Shown here piece by piece: positions 9,270-17,592 of a stretch of DNA of 64,000 nucleotides. The stretch covers positions 122,257-186,256 of the forward strand of contig NZ_JACHHY010000006.1 in the NCBI RefSeq assembly GCF_014202905.1, given 5' to 3'. The stretch comes from Chitinivorax tropicus. GTDB lineage: Bacteria; Pseudomonadota; Gammaproteobacteria; Burkholderiales; SCOH01. Below the pieces are notes generated by a model. It was not told the origin of the DNA and did no database searches. It saw nothing but the letters and a program-made list of their open reading frames with translations. Made by a program: the position numbers and the translations under genes. Position 1 is the first letter of the stretch. Each line of letters starts with the position of its first letter.

Positions 9270-9818
9270 CTGTTATCTCCTCCATTTGAGTGCGGCGCAG
9301 AACACCGCAGCAATCCCCTGTGGTGTGACGCAGGTAGCCAATGGCCGGCGCGGCACACCCTGCCCGTGCCATTTATGTTTTTTGTCTATGGCGACGAGCG
9401 GGTCTGTTTGTAAAACATCGTGATGGAACAACACGCGCGACACGGGCCAAGCCGACCCGGAACAGGATGTATAGGAAAGCACGCCAGAACAGGACGCTGG
9501 CACACTCCCACGCGCTGGGTAAGGATTTCAGTACTGAAAACGGCGATGTAAGAATTTTGTTATCAAGGTGGTGAGTCACCACAAGCCGTATCAGCAGATC
9601 GTAACGGTACCTACAGATTTGTCAATAAAATATTGTTATTTTTTTGATTGATGTTTTATGTAATGAGAGTTGATTGCCATGGCCAAACAAGAAAGAGGTA
9701 GATATGTGTCACAAGCAAGATGATATCGCTCAATAACGAGCAAGCTGCAACCCAATCATTGGCGAGACATCGTAGCCCTTTATGTCAAGGATGCCATTCC
9801 AGTCTTGGGGCCACATGA
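9270..9818. other. Intergenic region between two leftward genes
   Basis: No open frame here has a credible start or domain. It should hold the promoter of the SGNH operon. The only clear structure is a 15-bp palindrome at 9568-9582. The part beyond 9600 is AT-rich. Confidence 0.45.
9568..9582. promoter_or_regulatory. 15-bp palindrome, possible operator of the SGNH-Lnt operon
   Basis: GTGGTGA at 9568-9574 and TCACCAC at 9576-9582 are exact reverse complements around one central base. It lies about 300 bp upstream of the SGNH hydrolase start. It resembles a dimeric regulator site by symmetry only; no regulator is identified. Confidence 0.35.
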
Positions 9819-10946
9819 CTATGCGATCTGGCTTGCGGGCGATGTCATGGATTGGAGAGAGTACTGCGCTCTGGCATTCAAGGAAAAAGGCTTTTCTATG
9901 TAAATGAAAAGTATGGAGGCTGGGACGAGCGTTGCCATAAATGAAGTTGGTATGCCAGCCCAGAATATCCAATCATCTGCATGATCTGGGGTGTAAATAA
10001 TGGCCAAGATCATGAAGATGAATTTCAACGTAAGACCATGAATCAGATAGTAAGAGTAGCTCATATTGCCTAGCCAGCGCATGGGCGTGAATTTGAATAT
10101 TTTGCTAGCCATGCTATTTGATATGAGGCAATCCAGGCAGAAGATGAAGAATAGCATGAAGATAAAAAGAAATTTCCACCAGCTATTCACATGAAAGATA
10201 TTCAATATGATGACTATGGTAATGGATAGCCCTAGCGCTGGTAGGCCAATGGGTGGAATGCGCTGTATTTTTCCATTTTCGATAACTTCAAATAGCAATA
10301 TCCCAGAGATGAACATCAATAGTCGGATATGGCCGCTATGAAATGAAAAATATGTAAAAAGTGTCAGTGCAGCGACTGAGAAAAAGGTGACGCGTAATTT
10401 CCAATGCCATTTTCGTAGCTTCATCAACGAAATGGCAATTGGAATCAGTAAGTAGCAGAAGAATTCATAGCTTAATGACCAGGAAACGGTAATGATGGTA
10501 TTGATGTCAAACATGCCAGGGAATAAGAAAAAATTCTGAGCAATGAATATTAAGCCGTGCCAGCTATTTGGTATTTTGGATTCGGATGGAAATATGAAAG
10601 ACAACGCAAGATATAGCAGAAAAACAGCAGTGAAAGTTGGGTAGATTCGTCGGATTCGTCTAACCAGATAGCTACCAAATGGCTGCTTTTTTCTGATCAG
10701 CATGCCATAGATCAGGTAGCCACTTAGTACGAAGAACAGATCAACGCCGATATCACCAATGCTTCTGACATGGTATGAGATGGTCTGTGTGAAGGATGAC
10801 TCGGCCAACCAGGGTTCAACAAGTGTGACGTAATGCACCAGGAATACCAGAAATACTGCAAAACCACGGATGCCCTCCATGGAGGAGATGGCTTGATGGG
10901 TAGTATGAGATATTTCAAAGGTTTTGCTAAACCAGTTGATATTCAT
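9819..10946 (-). CDS. Acyltransferase 3 family membrane O-acyltransferase
   Basis: The protein has 375 residues and about 10 membrane segments. It carries the acyltransferase-3 (OafA/OatA-type) signatures: the N-terminal EGIRGFAVFLVFLVHY, which contains the conserved catalytic His, and the DLFFVLSGYLIYG segment with the following basic RRIRRIYP loop. Such enzymes move acetyl or other acyl groups onto surface sugars such as O-antigen or exopolysaccharide. There is no C-terminal SGNH domain. The nearby secreted SGNH hydrolase is a separate gene more than 500 bp away, and a link is not established. The coding region is noticeably more AT-rich than its neighbours, which suggests acquisition by transfer. 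Confidence 0.85.
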   Translation of the reverse strand: MNINWFSKTFEISHTTHQAISSMEGIRGFAVFLVFLVHYVTLVEPWLAESSFTQTISYHVRSIGDIGVDLFFVLSGYLIYGMLIRKKQPFGSYLVRRIRRIYPTFTAVFLLYLALSFIFPSESKIPNSWHGLIFIAQNFFLFPGMFDINTIITVSWSLSYEFFCYLLIPIAISLMKLRKWHWKLRVTFFSVAALTLFTYFSFHSGHIRLLMFISGILLFEVIENGKIQRIPPIGLPALGLSITIVIILNIFHVNSWWKFLFIFMLFFIFCLDCLISNSMASKIFKFTPMRWLGNMSYSYYLIHGLTLKFIFMILAIIYTPDHADDWIFWAGIPTSFMATLVPASILFIYIEKPFSLNARAQYSLQSMTSPASQIA

Positions 10947-11090
10947 AGGTGTGCCATGAGATTGAAGTTATTCAGCTTTGCCGTGGCGTCAAGTGTTTCT
11001 AAATGAAATGAACGGTGTCAGTGTAGCGTGGTGGAATTGATCTAGCCAATTGTCATGATGTGGTTGGTTCTTCCATACAACAATCGCATT

Positions 11091-11110
11091 GGGCTGGGCT
11101 GGGCTGGGCT
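11091..11110. repeat. Four tandem copies of GGGCT
   Basis: A perfect 5-bp unit is repeated four times, about 80 bp left of the Tn7-like transposon. It is a candidate for slippage-length variation. No gene reads through it. Confidence 0.6.
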
Positions 11111-11186
11111 TGGGATAGGGGCCGGATTATATAAGCGGTGGATGGGCGCTATCGGCAGGCAATGCCGAGCAGGGTAGGGCGGCTTG

Positions 11187-11191
11187 GGAGC
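11187..11191. repeat. Target-site duplication GGAGC, left copy
   Basis: The five bases directly before the TGT terminus are GGAGC. They are repeated directly after the ACA terminus at 31615-31619. A 5-bp duplication is the hallmark of Tn7-like transposition. Confidence 0.9.
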
Positions 11192-11330
11192 TGTAGGTTG
11201 ACGCAGTTAGTGAAAAACCTGCCAATGACAAAGTGAGCTTTTTTCATATTCTGTGGCGTAGAGCCCTCTCCAAAAAGCCAGTTAACCTGAAAAATTTCAC
11301 AGGTTGTGCCGTTTTTTGTGAAAAATCTGG
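11192..11330. repeat. Left transposon end with TnsB-type binding repeats
   Basis: The terminal 27 bp include the site GTTAGTGAAAAAC (11206-11218). Related copies follow further in: TTTGTGAAAAATC at about 11315-11327, and an opposite-facing copy near 11290-11310. Arrays of such 20-bp-class sites are bound by TnsB in Tn7-like elements. Confidence 0.75.
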
Positions 11331-11509
11331 CTGAATCTCTAGATCGTGATCTGTAGTGATGACCAATATCCGGCCTCCAACGCAAAATCAGTCGCCAAGA
11401 CGGCCACATATAGAAAAGAGAAAAGTCGTGGCTCTCGGCATCAGTTATCGCCTAAATACAATACCAAGTCTGTGTTCAGGGCTTGACTTAGACCATCGGT
11501 AAAGTACAA

Positions 11510-13327
11510 ATGCTTAAAAATCAGAACCGCCTAACACCCGGAGCATTTGTGATAAATCTTCTTGAGCATTTCCATCAACAACTCAGTGGAACCAAAAATA
11601 CGCTGGCAAAACAGCTACTGACCAAACCATGGAATACCGACGTCGAATGTTTACGCGAACACTTGCCAGTAGCACTCTATAAGACTTTTTGCATCCTCCG
11701 AAAGCATGTCTCCTCAAGGCTAGAGCATATTCAGAACAAAACAGTCCCGCTCTTTCATGTTGGGGTACAGGCTGTTGAGATGGGGGTGCATGCGGAGCTA
11801 CCTGATGGGCAATCCGGCTTTGTCGACGGCAATGATCGCGTCTGGGCAGACCATATCTGGGCACAAGTCGTAGAAGACCTAGGACAGGAGGATATATCTA
11901 GCCAGTCGTTAACCGAGGCCGACCGGGCTGCATTTGTTGCACTGTACTCTGTCGCACATACATGTTTGTTCGTAATGGCGGGCGTCGTCGTTCCTTGTGG
12001 AGACGACCAAAGGCAGCAGGTTATGTTTGAACGAAACTCGGCAATCCTAGAGGCGCATAAGCTCTATTGGTTCGCTCACTACTGGGCACATCAGAGCACG
12101 TTGTCGGATCACGCATTGATTCTTGGCTTCTTGGAAAAAATTCAGAATACAAATAACGCCTTCCATGACATCGTTCGTTCCGACAGTCATGAGTTTAATC
12201 TTCTTTGCGATTACTTTATTGACAAGTTTCTGTCGTTACACCCCGATTACATGGCCTTGATGCATGCGAAGGATCGAGTTGTTATGCAAGACATAACGGA
12301 ACGCTTGCGGCTGATCCTCTACATCTACCTTCATAGCACAAAGCAACAAGTATCCTCTGGCATAACGGCCAGTGAATTGCTGCTAAATAGCATGCTTCCG
12401 ATATATGTCCGCGAAGAAAACCTTAACAAAGCTGGATTTCCCACGGAGGCCATAAAATCGCTACTCGATGATTCAAGGCGGCATCCTGTTGGTGATCGAT
12501 TCCTCGAGAATGTGGGGGATGGACAACTACAAGTCGGGAATCTCTCGCTAAAGTATGCATTGCGCAAGTACTGTCATGCGGGGTTAAGTACAATGAATTT
12601 CCGCGGTGACTGGTTTGAACAAGATTACATTGCAAACTACGTTCGCGACCGCATCCCCTCAAAACGGTATCGTGTATTCCCAGGCATCAACGATAAATCG
12701 GCGAAATACGACGCGGACGTAATTATTGAAGACTCTCGTTCTCATGCCCTATTGTTTTGTCAGATTAAGCATCGGACGGCTACGTTGCTTCCACATCTGC
12801 GCGACGAGCTAAAGGAGTATTCAAGTAATGGGCAAATTCTGCATGGGCTGGAGCAGCTTAGAAATCTCCGAAATCAAATCAGGGAGCCCGGAGTTCTTGA
12901 GCGAGTTCGACAGCGGATTGGCGAACGCCAACTCGATTCAGAAATGCTGGCTCAGCGCGCTGGCTTCCTGTTAATACACAACATCGAGAACCTAGATTTC
13001 TGCACGAGTGAGGGCGTCGCGATGTACGAATGGAACACGCTACGTAATCTAATGAAAGGGCAGATCGGGCAGGTAACAAAGGAAAAGGCGACAGCGGTCT
13101 CTATATCAGATATCGAATTGAATCTCCGCAACCCCGGCCAAGTAATGGAGGTTATATTGGGCTGGTTCAACCAGCAGGCGTATGCGGATCATCCTACTAG
13201 CCCACGGCACCAGTGGCCGTTGTTGCTGTCCAGTAGCTTGGTATTCAGAGTCTGGCGTAGGCTATGGGTCAATGGGATTAATTTTGCCCCCGCAGGAAAA
13301 TTGGACTTTTGCTTCCCGCTTATCTAA
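11510..13327 (+). CDS. Predicted PD-(D/E)XK-type nuclease-like cargo protein
   Basis: The protein has 605 residues. The N-terminal ~400 are helical without a recognised domain. Near residues 400-425 is a strand-turn-strand of the restriction-endonuclease fold: KYDADVIIED followed by ALLFCQIKHR. This gives an Asp and a Gln-x-Lys, a known variant of the Glu-x-Lys active site. After it comes a helix-rich region (GQILHGLEQLRNLRNQI). I do not recognise a named family. It is the first cargo gene, 318 bp from the left transposon end, followed by a small Cro/C1-type regulator on the opposite strand. Both suggest a defence or toxin role, but this is inference. The stop at 13325-13327 is clean and I see no frameshift. 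Confidence 0.55.
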   Translation: MLKNQNRLTPGAFVINLLEHFHQQLSGTKNTLAKQLLTKPWNTDVECLREHLPVALYKTFCILRKHVSSRLEHIQNKTVPLFHVGVQAVEMGVHAELPDGQSGFVDGNDRVWADHIWAQVVEDLGQEDISSQSLTEADRAAFVALYSVAHTCLFVMAGVVVPCGDDQRQQVMFERNSAILEAHKLYWFAHYWAHQSTLSDHALILGFLEKIQNTNNAFHDIVRSDSHEFNLLCDYFIDKFLSLHPDYMALMHAKDRVVMQDITERLRLILYIYLHSTKQQVSSGITASELLLNSMLPIYVREENLNKAGFPTEAIKSLLDDSRRHPVGDRFLENVGDGQLQVGNLSLKYALRKYCHAGLSTMNFRGDWFEQDYIANYVRDRIPSKRYRVFPGINDKSAKYDADVIIEDSRSHALLFCQIKHRTATLLPHLRDELKEYSSNGQILHGLEQLRNLRNQIREPGVLERVRQRIGERQLDSEMLAQRAGFLLIHNIENLDFCTSEGVAMYEWNTLRNLMKGQIGQVTKEKATAVSISDIELNLRNPGQVMEVILGWFNQQAYADHPTSPRHQWPLLLSSSLVFRVWRRLWVNGINFAPAGKLDFCFPLI

Positions 13328-13494
13328 CGTAGTCAGCGGTTGCTATCTGCCAAGCCCCGGCTGGTTGCATACACATTTTTGAACAATTCTGTTTTTTACC
13401 CACCAGAGTTTAAGCGCCTATACTGGCGAAACTTGCTTGAGTGCTCGCTGTGGAATGAAGCAATTGTAGGTTTCACGCTGGCCAAGGGACACCT

Positions 13495-13758
13495 CTAGTT
13501 CGGAGGTAAAAGCAACTCATGTATATGAACACTGAGAGCCTTGGCCAGCCGTTCGAGGTTATCTAGCGAGATATTCCTGACTTGCCGCTCCACGTGGGCG
13601 ACGAATGTCCGATGTAGTCCTGCCTCAAAGGCCAGTATCTCCTGAGACCAACCTTTTTCCCGGCGTAGCCGGATCAAATTTGAGGCGAGCACAGCCCTGG
13701 CCGAATTGGCTTCTACTGAAGAGGGTGTGCTGCTTTCTAGCATGAGATGTAGTCTCAT
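13495..13758 (-). CDS. Small Cro/C1-type (XRE) DNA-binding regulator
   Basis: The protein has 87 residues and is almost entirely one helix-turn-helix domain: LASNLIRLRREKGWSQEILA, then AGLHRTFVAHVER with the recognition helix, then ISLDNLERLAKALSV. Its length and composition are like the controller proteins of restriction-modification systems. It converges on the 605-residue nuclease-like gene and is divergent from a small secreted protein. A palindrome lies over its own start (13741-13759), which fits autoregulation. An alternative start at 13743 would shorten the protein by five residues. Confidence 0.75.
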   Translation of the reverse strand: MRLHLMLESSTPSSVEANSARAVLASNLIRLRREKGWSQEILAFEAGLHRTFVAHVERQVRNISLDNLERLAKALSVHIHELLLPPN

Positions 13759-13759
13759 G
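13741..13759. promoter_or_regulatory. Palindrome over the start of the XRE gene
   Basis: CATGAGA (13741-13747) and TCTCATG (13753-13759) are exact reverse complements with a 5-base spacer. They overlap the two possible start codons of the regulator. A protein bound here would block its translation start region and possibly its promoter. Confidence 0.45.
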
Positions 13760-13830
13760 CCGTGCCGCTTTTGCGTCAGCCGCGTTTACGTCACAATTCG
13801 CTCGTTATCATAGTGTTTGGAATTCGAGCG

Positions 13831-14244
13831 ATGATTTGGCGACCTATACTTGCTTCACTCCTATTGGCCTTCTCAAGCGCCGGGTATGCGGGGCGTTTCA
13901 CGACAGCCGAGTTTGGGCCGGCAACTGCTGGCGATGTCAGAGATTTGGTAAGCGAGGCTTTTACCCGGAAATATCCAGCAGATCGCTGGTCGATTTTCCT
14001 GTATTCGGCCGTAAATCGCACAACCAACGGAGCGCTGCATTGCTACGGAATTTCAGGCGTAACCCCCAAAGGAAGGGACAATTTTCCCATTCGCTCGTTC
14101 AGCTATTCCATTCAACAGCGCCAGTCCTCCGGATCGGATACTGCTGCGGAGAAGCGTGATTTGGCGATTGCATGTGCAAGATGTGCTGTTGAAGCAATGA
14201 TGGCGGAGGACGTAAATTTGATCTACGTACCCCCGCCAAAGTAG
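13831..14244 (+). CDS. Small secreted protein of unknown function
   Basis: The protein has 137 residues from the ATG at 13831. That start is preferred because a signal peptide follows at once (MIWRPILASLLLAFSSAGYA). The frame extends upstream to 13762 but without a plausible leader. The mature part has no recognised domain. It contains a C-x-x-C pair late (IACARCAVEAM) and a Tyr/Arg-rich central stretch. It is transposon cargo between the XRE gene and the tns operon, and may be accessory to neither. Confidence 0.5.
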   Translation: MIWRPILASLLLAFSSAGYAGRFTTAEFGPATAGDVRDLVSEAFTRKYPADRWSIFLYSAVNRTTNGALHCYGISGVTPKGRDNFPIRSFSYSIQQRQSSGSDTAAEKRDLAIACARCAVEAMMAEDVNLIYVPPPK

Positions 14245-14268
14245 CGAACACTAGATACAGGTGAAGTG

Positions 14269-14901
14269 CTAACTGCCTGCGCGGAGGTTGGCTTCGCCTA
14301 ACCAGTTTTCCCGACCATAAACATGGCTAGGGAAAACCTCAGAAAACGAGCACTCGCGTTTCAACAAGCGCCTCGCAAGATTCGCCAACTGACGGACCTC
14401 CTCGATATTCCGCACTTCGATTGGGGCACAGAGATCGACGCCGATACCCCATCGATACCATCGAGCAGACATTGAAGGGGCAACAACGTAATCAATCCCT
14501 TCCGCACATAGTCGATCCTCGATGGCGTTGACTCGTTCGAAATAGCCCGAGAGCCTCTCGGATAACGCATGAGTTCGAAATGCAATCTGGTTTTTCCTGG
14601 ATCGGCCAACTCGCTTACAGTACTTGCCGATAGATTTGCCAAAAGCCTCGTCATCTGGCATTGGCCCAGCATCGCGCAATGCACGTGCTTCGATCTCATC
14701 CAAGTATCTTCTCCGTGGATGAACCCACCAGACCATCACACGCCGGCCGCCGAGCACAAAGCCAACGTCATCCCACCAGGACAAGGGTTTGAGGTCTGGA
14801 TAGCTGTGCGGGATATAAAGTCCCAGGGTCAGTCGCCAAGGGTTCATTCGGTGATATTGACTCATTTGCCGGCGCATTCGTTCCTGTCGCGGATTTTTCA
14901 T
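14269..14901 (-). CDS. Unknown protein, last gene of the tns operon
   Basis: The protein has 210 residues and is rich in Arg and Trp, with motifs such as WWDDVGFVLGGRRVMVWWVH and KNQIAFRTHALSERL. I do not recognise a domain. Its ATG overlaps the stop of the preceding gene in an ATGA junction, so it is translationally coupled to the transposition genes. Position suggests a transposition or target-choice accessory, like the tail genes of Tn6022-type elements. Confidence 0.55.
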   Translation of the reverse strand: MKNPRQERMRRQMSQYHRMNPWRLTLGLYIPHSYPDLKPLSWWDDVGFVLGGRRVMVWWVHPRRRYLDEIEARALRDAGPMPDDEAFGKSIGKYCKRVGRSRKNQIAFRTHALSERLSGYFERVNAIEDRLCAEGIDYVVAPSMSARWYRWGIGVDLCAPIEVRNIEEVRQLANLARRLLKRECSFSEVFPSHVYGRENWLGEANLRAGS

Positions 14902-15335
14902 GACTTGAATCCCTCACAGGCGAAGCCCTGGCTTGGGCGAAGCAGGTAGATTTCCCGCTCCATAAATATGGTTTCCAAGGTTGCGGGCGGCGAATCCACC
15001 GAGCCGTTCCGGCGCGCGATTTCTAGCAAAATCTCCGCTTGGTAAAGCAGGAAGTACCTGAACAGTTTGTCTTCATCGATGGCTGCCCAGGCTCCGTTGT
15101 TTTTCCCTACAGCCAGGTGACCAATCAGAGTCAAAGGGGCTTTGATGTAATCAAGCGGATCGCCTACGATTTCCACATCATCATTCCGTAAAGCGATACG
15201 AAAGTCTCGTTCCAGTAGATGAAGCCATTCATTGCTCAGGTTGCAGGGAAGAGCCTTTTCGCGTGGCTGTCTGATGATCTCCTCGGACAAGCGTTGCAGG
15301 TCGGTTAGTTTTTCATGCGAAGTATTCATAGCCAT
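14898..15335 (-). CDS. Unknown protein between tniQ and the last tns-operon gene
   Basis: The protein has 145 residues, is mostly helical and is without a recognised domain. It starts 9 bp after the tniQ stop and overlaps the next gene by 4 bp, so it is part of one transcript with tnsABC-tniQ. It is small and acidic-to-neutral, and might be a partner of TniQ or of the 210-residue protein. That is inference from coupling only. Confidence 0.55.
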   Translation of the reverse strand: MAMNTSHEKLTDLQRLSEEIIRQPREKALPCNLSNEWLHLLERDFRIALRNDDVEIVGDPLDYIKAPLTLIGHLAVGKNNGAWAAIDEDKLFRYFLLYQAEILLEIARRNGSVDSPPATLETIFMEREIYLLRPSQGFACEGFKS

Positions 15336-15344
15336 TGTCTTTTG

Positions 15345-16634
15345 TTAATGCTGCACCGAATCGAGCATTTCCCGCAGGTAGCAGAGGTGGGTGTGAGATG
15401 CCTCATGGAGTGGCCCGATCAGGTGCGCAAGCCATTCGAGCAGCGAAGTTCCGGAGTGCTCCGGTAGCGCTGGCCAGATTCGCGCAGTTCGTCTCAATCC
15501 TGTGTTGAAGGACTGTTTTGTCACTGCATATGCGACAAAGCGCGCGATTACCTGCCGCATGACCGTGGCCTGGCGACTGTCGGCGCCGGATGGCTTGCCC
15601 GCTTGAGGGCTGTGTAAGTGGCTGGATCGTTCTGTCAGGGCGTAGAACTCATGCAACCACGCTGCATCCAGTTGCTTTAGCAATGCCGAGTCGATCAGAT
15701 ACACACCGGGGCCGTGTACGGGGAGACGAATGCGGTCGACAAACCTTGCGAGGTATTGTCTGGAAATATTCGGCTCTGCTTTTGCCGAGAGCGGACTTGA
15801 AAACGATGTTTGCAGCTTGATGAGCGGCATATTCCTGCCTAAGCGGACGATGCCGCTGCCGTGATCTTTGGCGAAATATCGTTCCAGCCACCCCTGAAGA
15901 TAGGCGTCCAGATTCCGGGGCCATCGAGCGAGCAACATACCTACCGACGCGGAAGGGAATTTGGTTACTCCGATTCCGCCTAAATGCCGGTGCAACTTGC
16001 ATTCCAACTGATGGAGAAATTCAATCTCGGCATAGAGTGCCTCAAGCGATAGATCGTGAAATTCCTTGGGTAATCGCCAGGCGTATGGCCATCGTCCACC
16101 TCTTTCGACGGAGGAGCAGGCAGAAATCAGTCGCGCGAGCACCACCGTACCTTGGGCAGCATCCGGGGCATCTATCTCGCAAAAAGCCTTGCCACATCGG
16201 CAATTCCAATCGGCACTGCTCCATCGCCACCCCAGTTTTCGTCCGCACTCACATTCCTCAACCAACTGGGTCTGATGAATCGGGCACGCCGTGACCAAGG
16301 GAAGCTCCCAAATAGATTGATGGAGCTGGTTTTCCCGCAGGCAGAGGGGGCAGAAACGAAGCCAGGCGTAGCTTTGCTTTAGCCAACCGTGCCACGTTCG
16401 CCATCGTGGCCAGTCCGCATCACTTAGCTCGCCAGCAACCGCTGATAACTGGGCAGCTGCGGCCTCGCGTTGATCTAGTGCGGCGTTGCTGTAGAGCAGC
16501 GACAGGCTCGCATGGATTTCAGTCGGAACCGGGTGACCATTGGCGTTGTAGAGTCGGTAGAGATATCCAGGCAGGCTTTCACCAAGTTCCCTGCTTGGTC
16601 GTACAGGCAATCCATTTCGTTCAAGCAGCGACAT
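15345..16634 (-). CDS. tniQ: TniQ/TnsD-type target-selection protein
   Basis: The protein has 429 residues. The TniQ domain opens with the SRELGESLPGYLYRLYNANG segment (14-33). The zinc-binding core follows: CPLC at 95-98, CPIH at 117-120, then CEC at 128-130 and CRC at 145-147. This pattern is diagnostic for TniQ. The C-terminal ~200 residues are longer than in minimal TniQ and could read a DNA target. In Tn7-like elements TniQ/TnsD recruits TnsC to the target site. It is the only TniQ in the element, so it must serve whatever target route is used. It overlaps tnsC by 14 bp. Confidence 0.88.
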   Translation of the reverse strand: MSLLERNGLPVRPSRELGESLPGYLYRLYNANGHPVPTEIHASLSLLYSNAALDQREAAAAQLSAVAGELSDADWPRWRTWHGWLKQSYAWLRFCPLCLRENQLHQSIWELPLVTACPIHQTQLVEECECGRKLGWRWSSADWNCRCGKAFCEIDAPDAAQGTVVLARLISACSSVERGGRWPYAWRLPKEFHDLSLEALYAEIEFLHQLECKLHRHLGGIGVTKFPSASVGMLLARWPRNLDAYLQGWLERYFAKDHGSGIVRLGRNMPLIKLQTSFSSPLSAKAEPNISRQYLARFVDRIRLPVHGPGVYLIDSALLKQLDAAWLHEFYALTERSSHLHSPQAGKPSGADSRQATVMRQVIARFVAYAVTKQSFNTGLRRTARIWPALPEHSGTSLLEWLAHLIGPLHEASHTHLCYLREMLDSVQH

Positions 16635-17592
16635 GGCGCTTACCTCCTTTCAACGGCATGCCGGGAATACCCCGCTCGAATGGTTCTCCTGCTCGCGTTA
16701 AAGGGCGAAACTCAAATTTCTCGTTGAATGGGTTCAGTGCGCCGATCCCGGCGCTCCATATTTCGCACGCGAAAGCAGCTTCCAGCTCCTCGGGGGTAAT
16801 TGCCTCAAGGTTTCGTTGAACGACCCAGCGGAGTGCTGCGCTCAGCAAAGACTTGACGTAGGCAATCCGGCCATCGGTTGCGTAATAGAGCCGCTGCCCG
16901 AATTCCTCCCAGTCGTAATTGCCAAAGCGCAGCGGTACGGGCAGGCTGGGTATCAGCGATGCGAAAAGCTGAAAGCACTCCGTTTCGATGGAGCTGCCTT
17001 CGTTTTGCCCGAGGTTCATGCACAGACGACGGGTAAACCGCCGACGTAACTGCTCATTGACCCGTAACAGGCTGTCGACGCGTGGGAGCCCCAGCAATAC
17101 TGTCGGCACGCCGATCTCATCCGCCATGCCTTTCAGCCAGTCACCAACCATGTACTGCGTTGGAAGCTGGCCCCGATCCTGGATGTGCTGGGCTTCATCG
17201 AGGAGGATGAGTTCAACCCCGCACCCTCTCGCCAATTTGAAAACCCGTGCCGTTTTTGCCGAGATTGTCCCTTTGCCGGGAGCCGGATCACCCAGCTTGG
17301 ATAGCATGGCTTCGGTAACGCCTGCGATGGTTGCTGCTGGCGGAATGGGGATATACAAAACCGGCAGCCAGTCCCGCTCCTGCAATGCCCGTCGCGGATG
17401 TTGCTGGATCACAGCCTGGCAAAGGGTGGTTTTTCCGGTTCCAGACTCGCCGAGGATCAGAAGGTTTTCTGCGAGCCCGGTTTCCCGGTACATCTGAAGC
17501 AAACCATCAATCTCGTGGAGCGCTCTGGCAAATGGCGGGAACGAGAGGTGTGCGTTGTTGAAACGATTCAACGCCGTATGCAAGGTATGCAT
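16621..17592 (-). CDS. tnsC: TnsC/TniB-type AAA+ transposition regulator ATPase
   Basis: The protein has 323 residues. Walker A is GESGTGKT (48-55). Walker B is ELILLDEAQH (~127-136), followed by a sensor-like TVLLGLPRV and the arginine-rich RVNEQLRRRFTRR. This is the TniB/TnsC family, which polymerises on target DNA and links the target selector to the transposase. At ~323 residues it is shorter than Tn7 TnsC (555) and closer to TniB. The ATG at 17592 was chosen over an upstream TTG: GGAGG lies 8 bases before it, and it couples to the tnsB stop in a TGATG junction. Confidence 0.92.
   Translation of the reverse strand: MHTLHTALNRFNNAHLSFPPFARALHEIDGLLQMYRETGLAENLLILGESGTGKTTLCQAVIQQHPRRALQERDWLPVLYIPIPPAATIAGVTEAMLSKLGDPAPGKGTISAKTARVFKLARGCGVELILLDEAQHIQDRGQLPTQYMVGDWLKGMADEIGVPTVLLGLPRVDSLLRVNEQLRRRFTRRLCMNLGQNEGSSIETECFQLFASLIPSLPVPLRFGNYDWEEFGQRLYYATDGRIAYVKSLLSAALRWVVQRNLEAITPEELEAAFACEIWSAGIGALNPFNEKFEFRPLTRAGEPFERGIPGMPLKGGKRHVAA

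Noticed and set aside
13182..13382. A frameshifted continuation of the 605-residue nuclease-like protein
   Set aside because: The overlapping frame does not continue a recognisable fold, and the stop at 13325-13327 looks natural.
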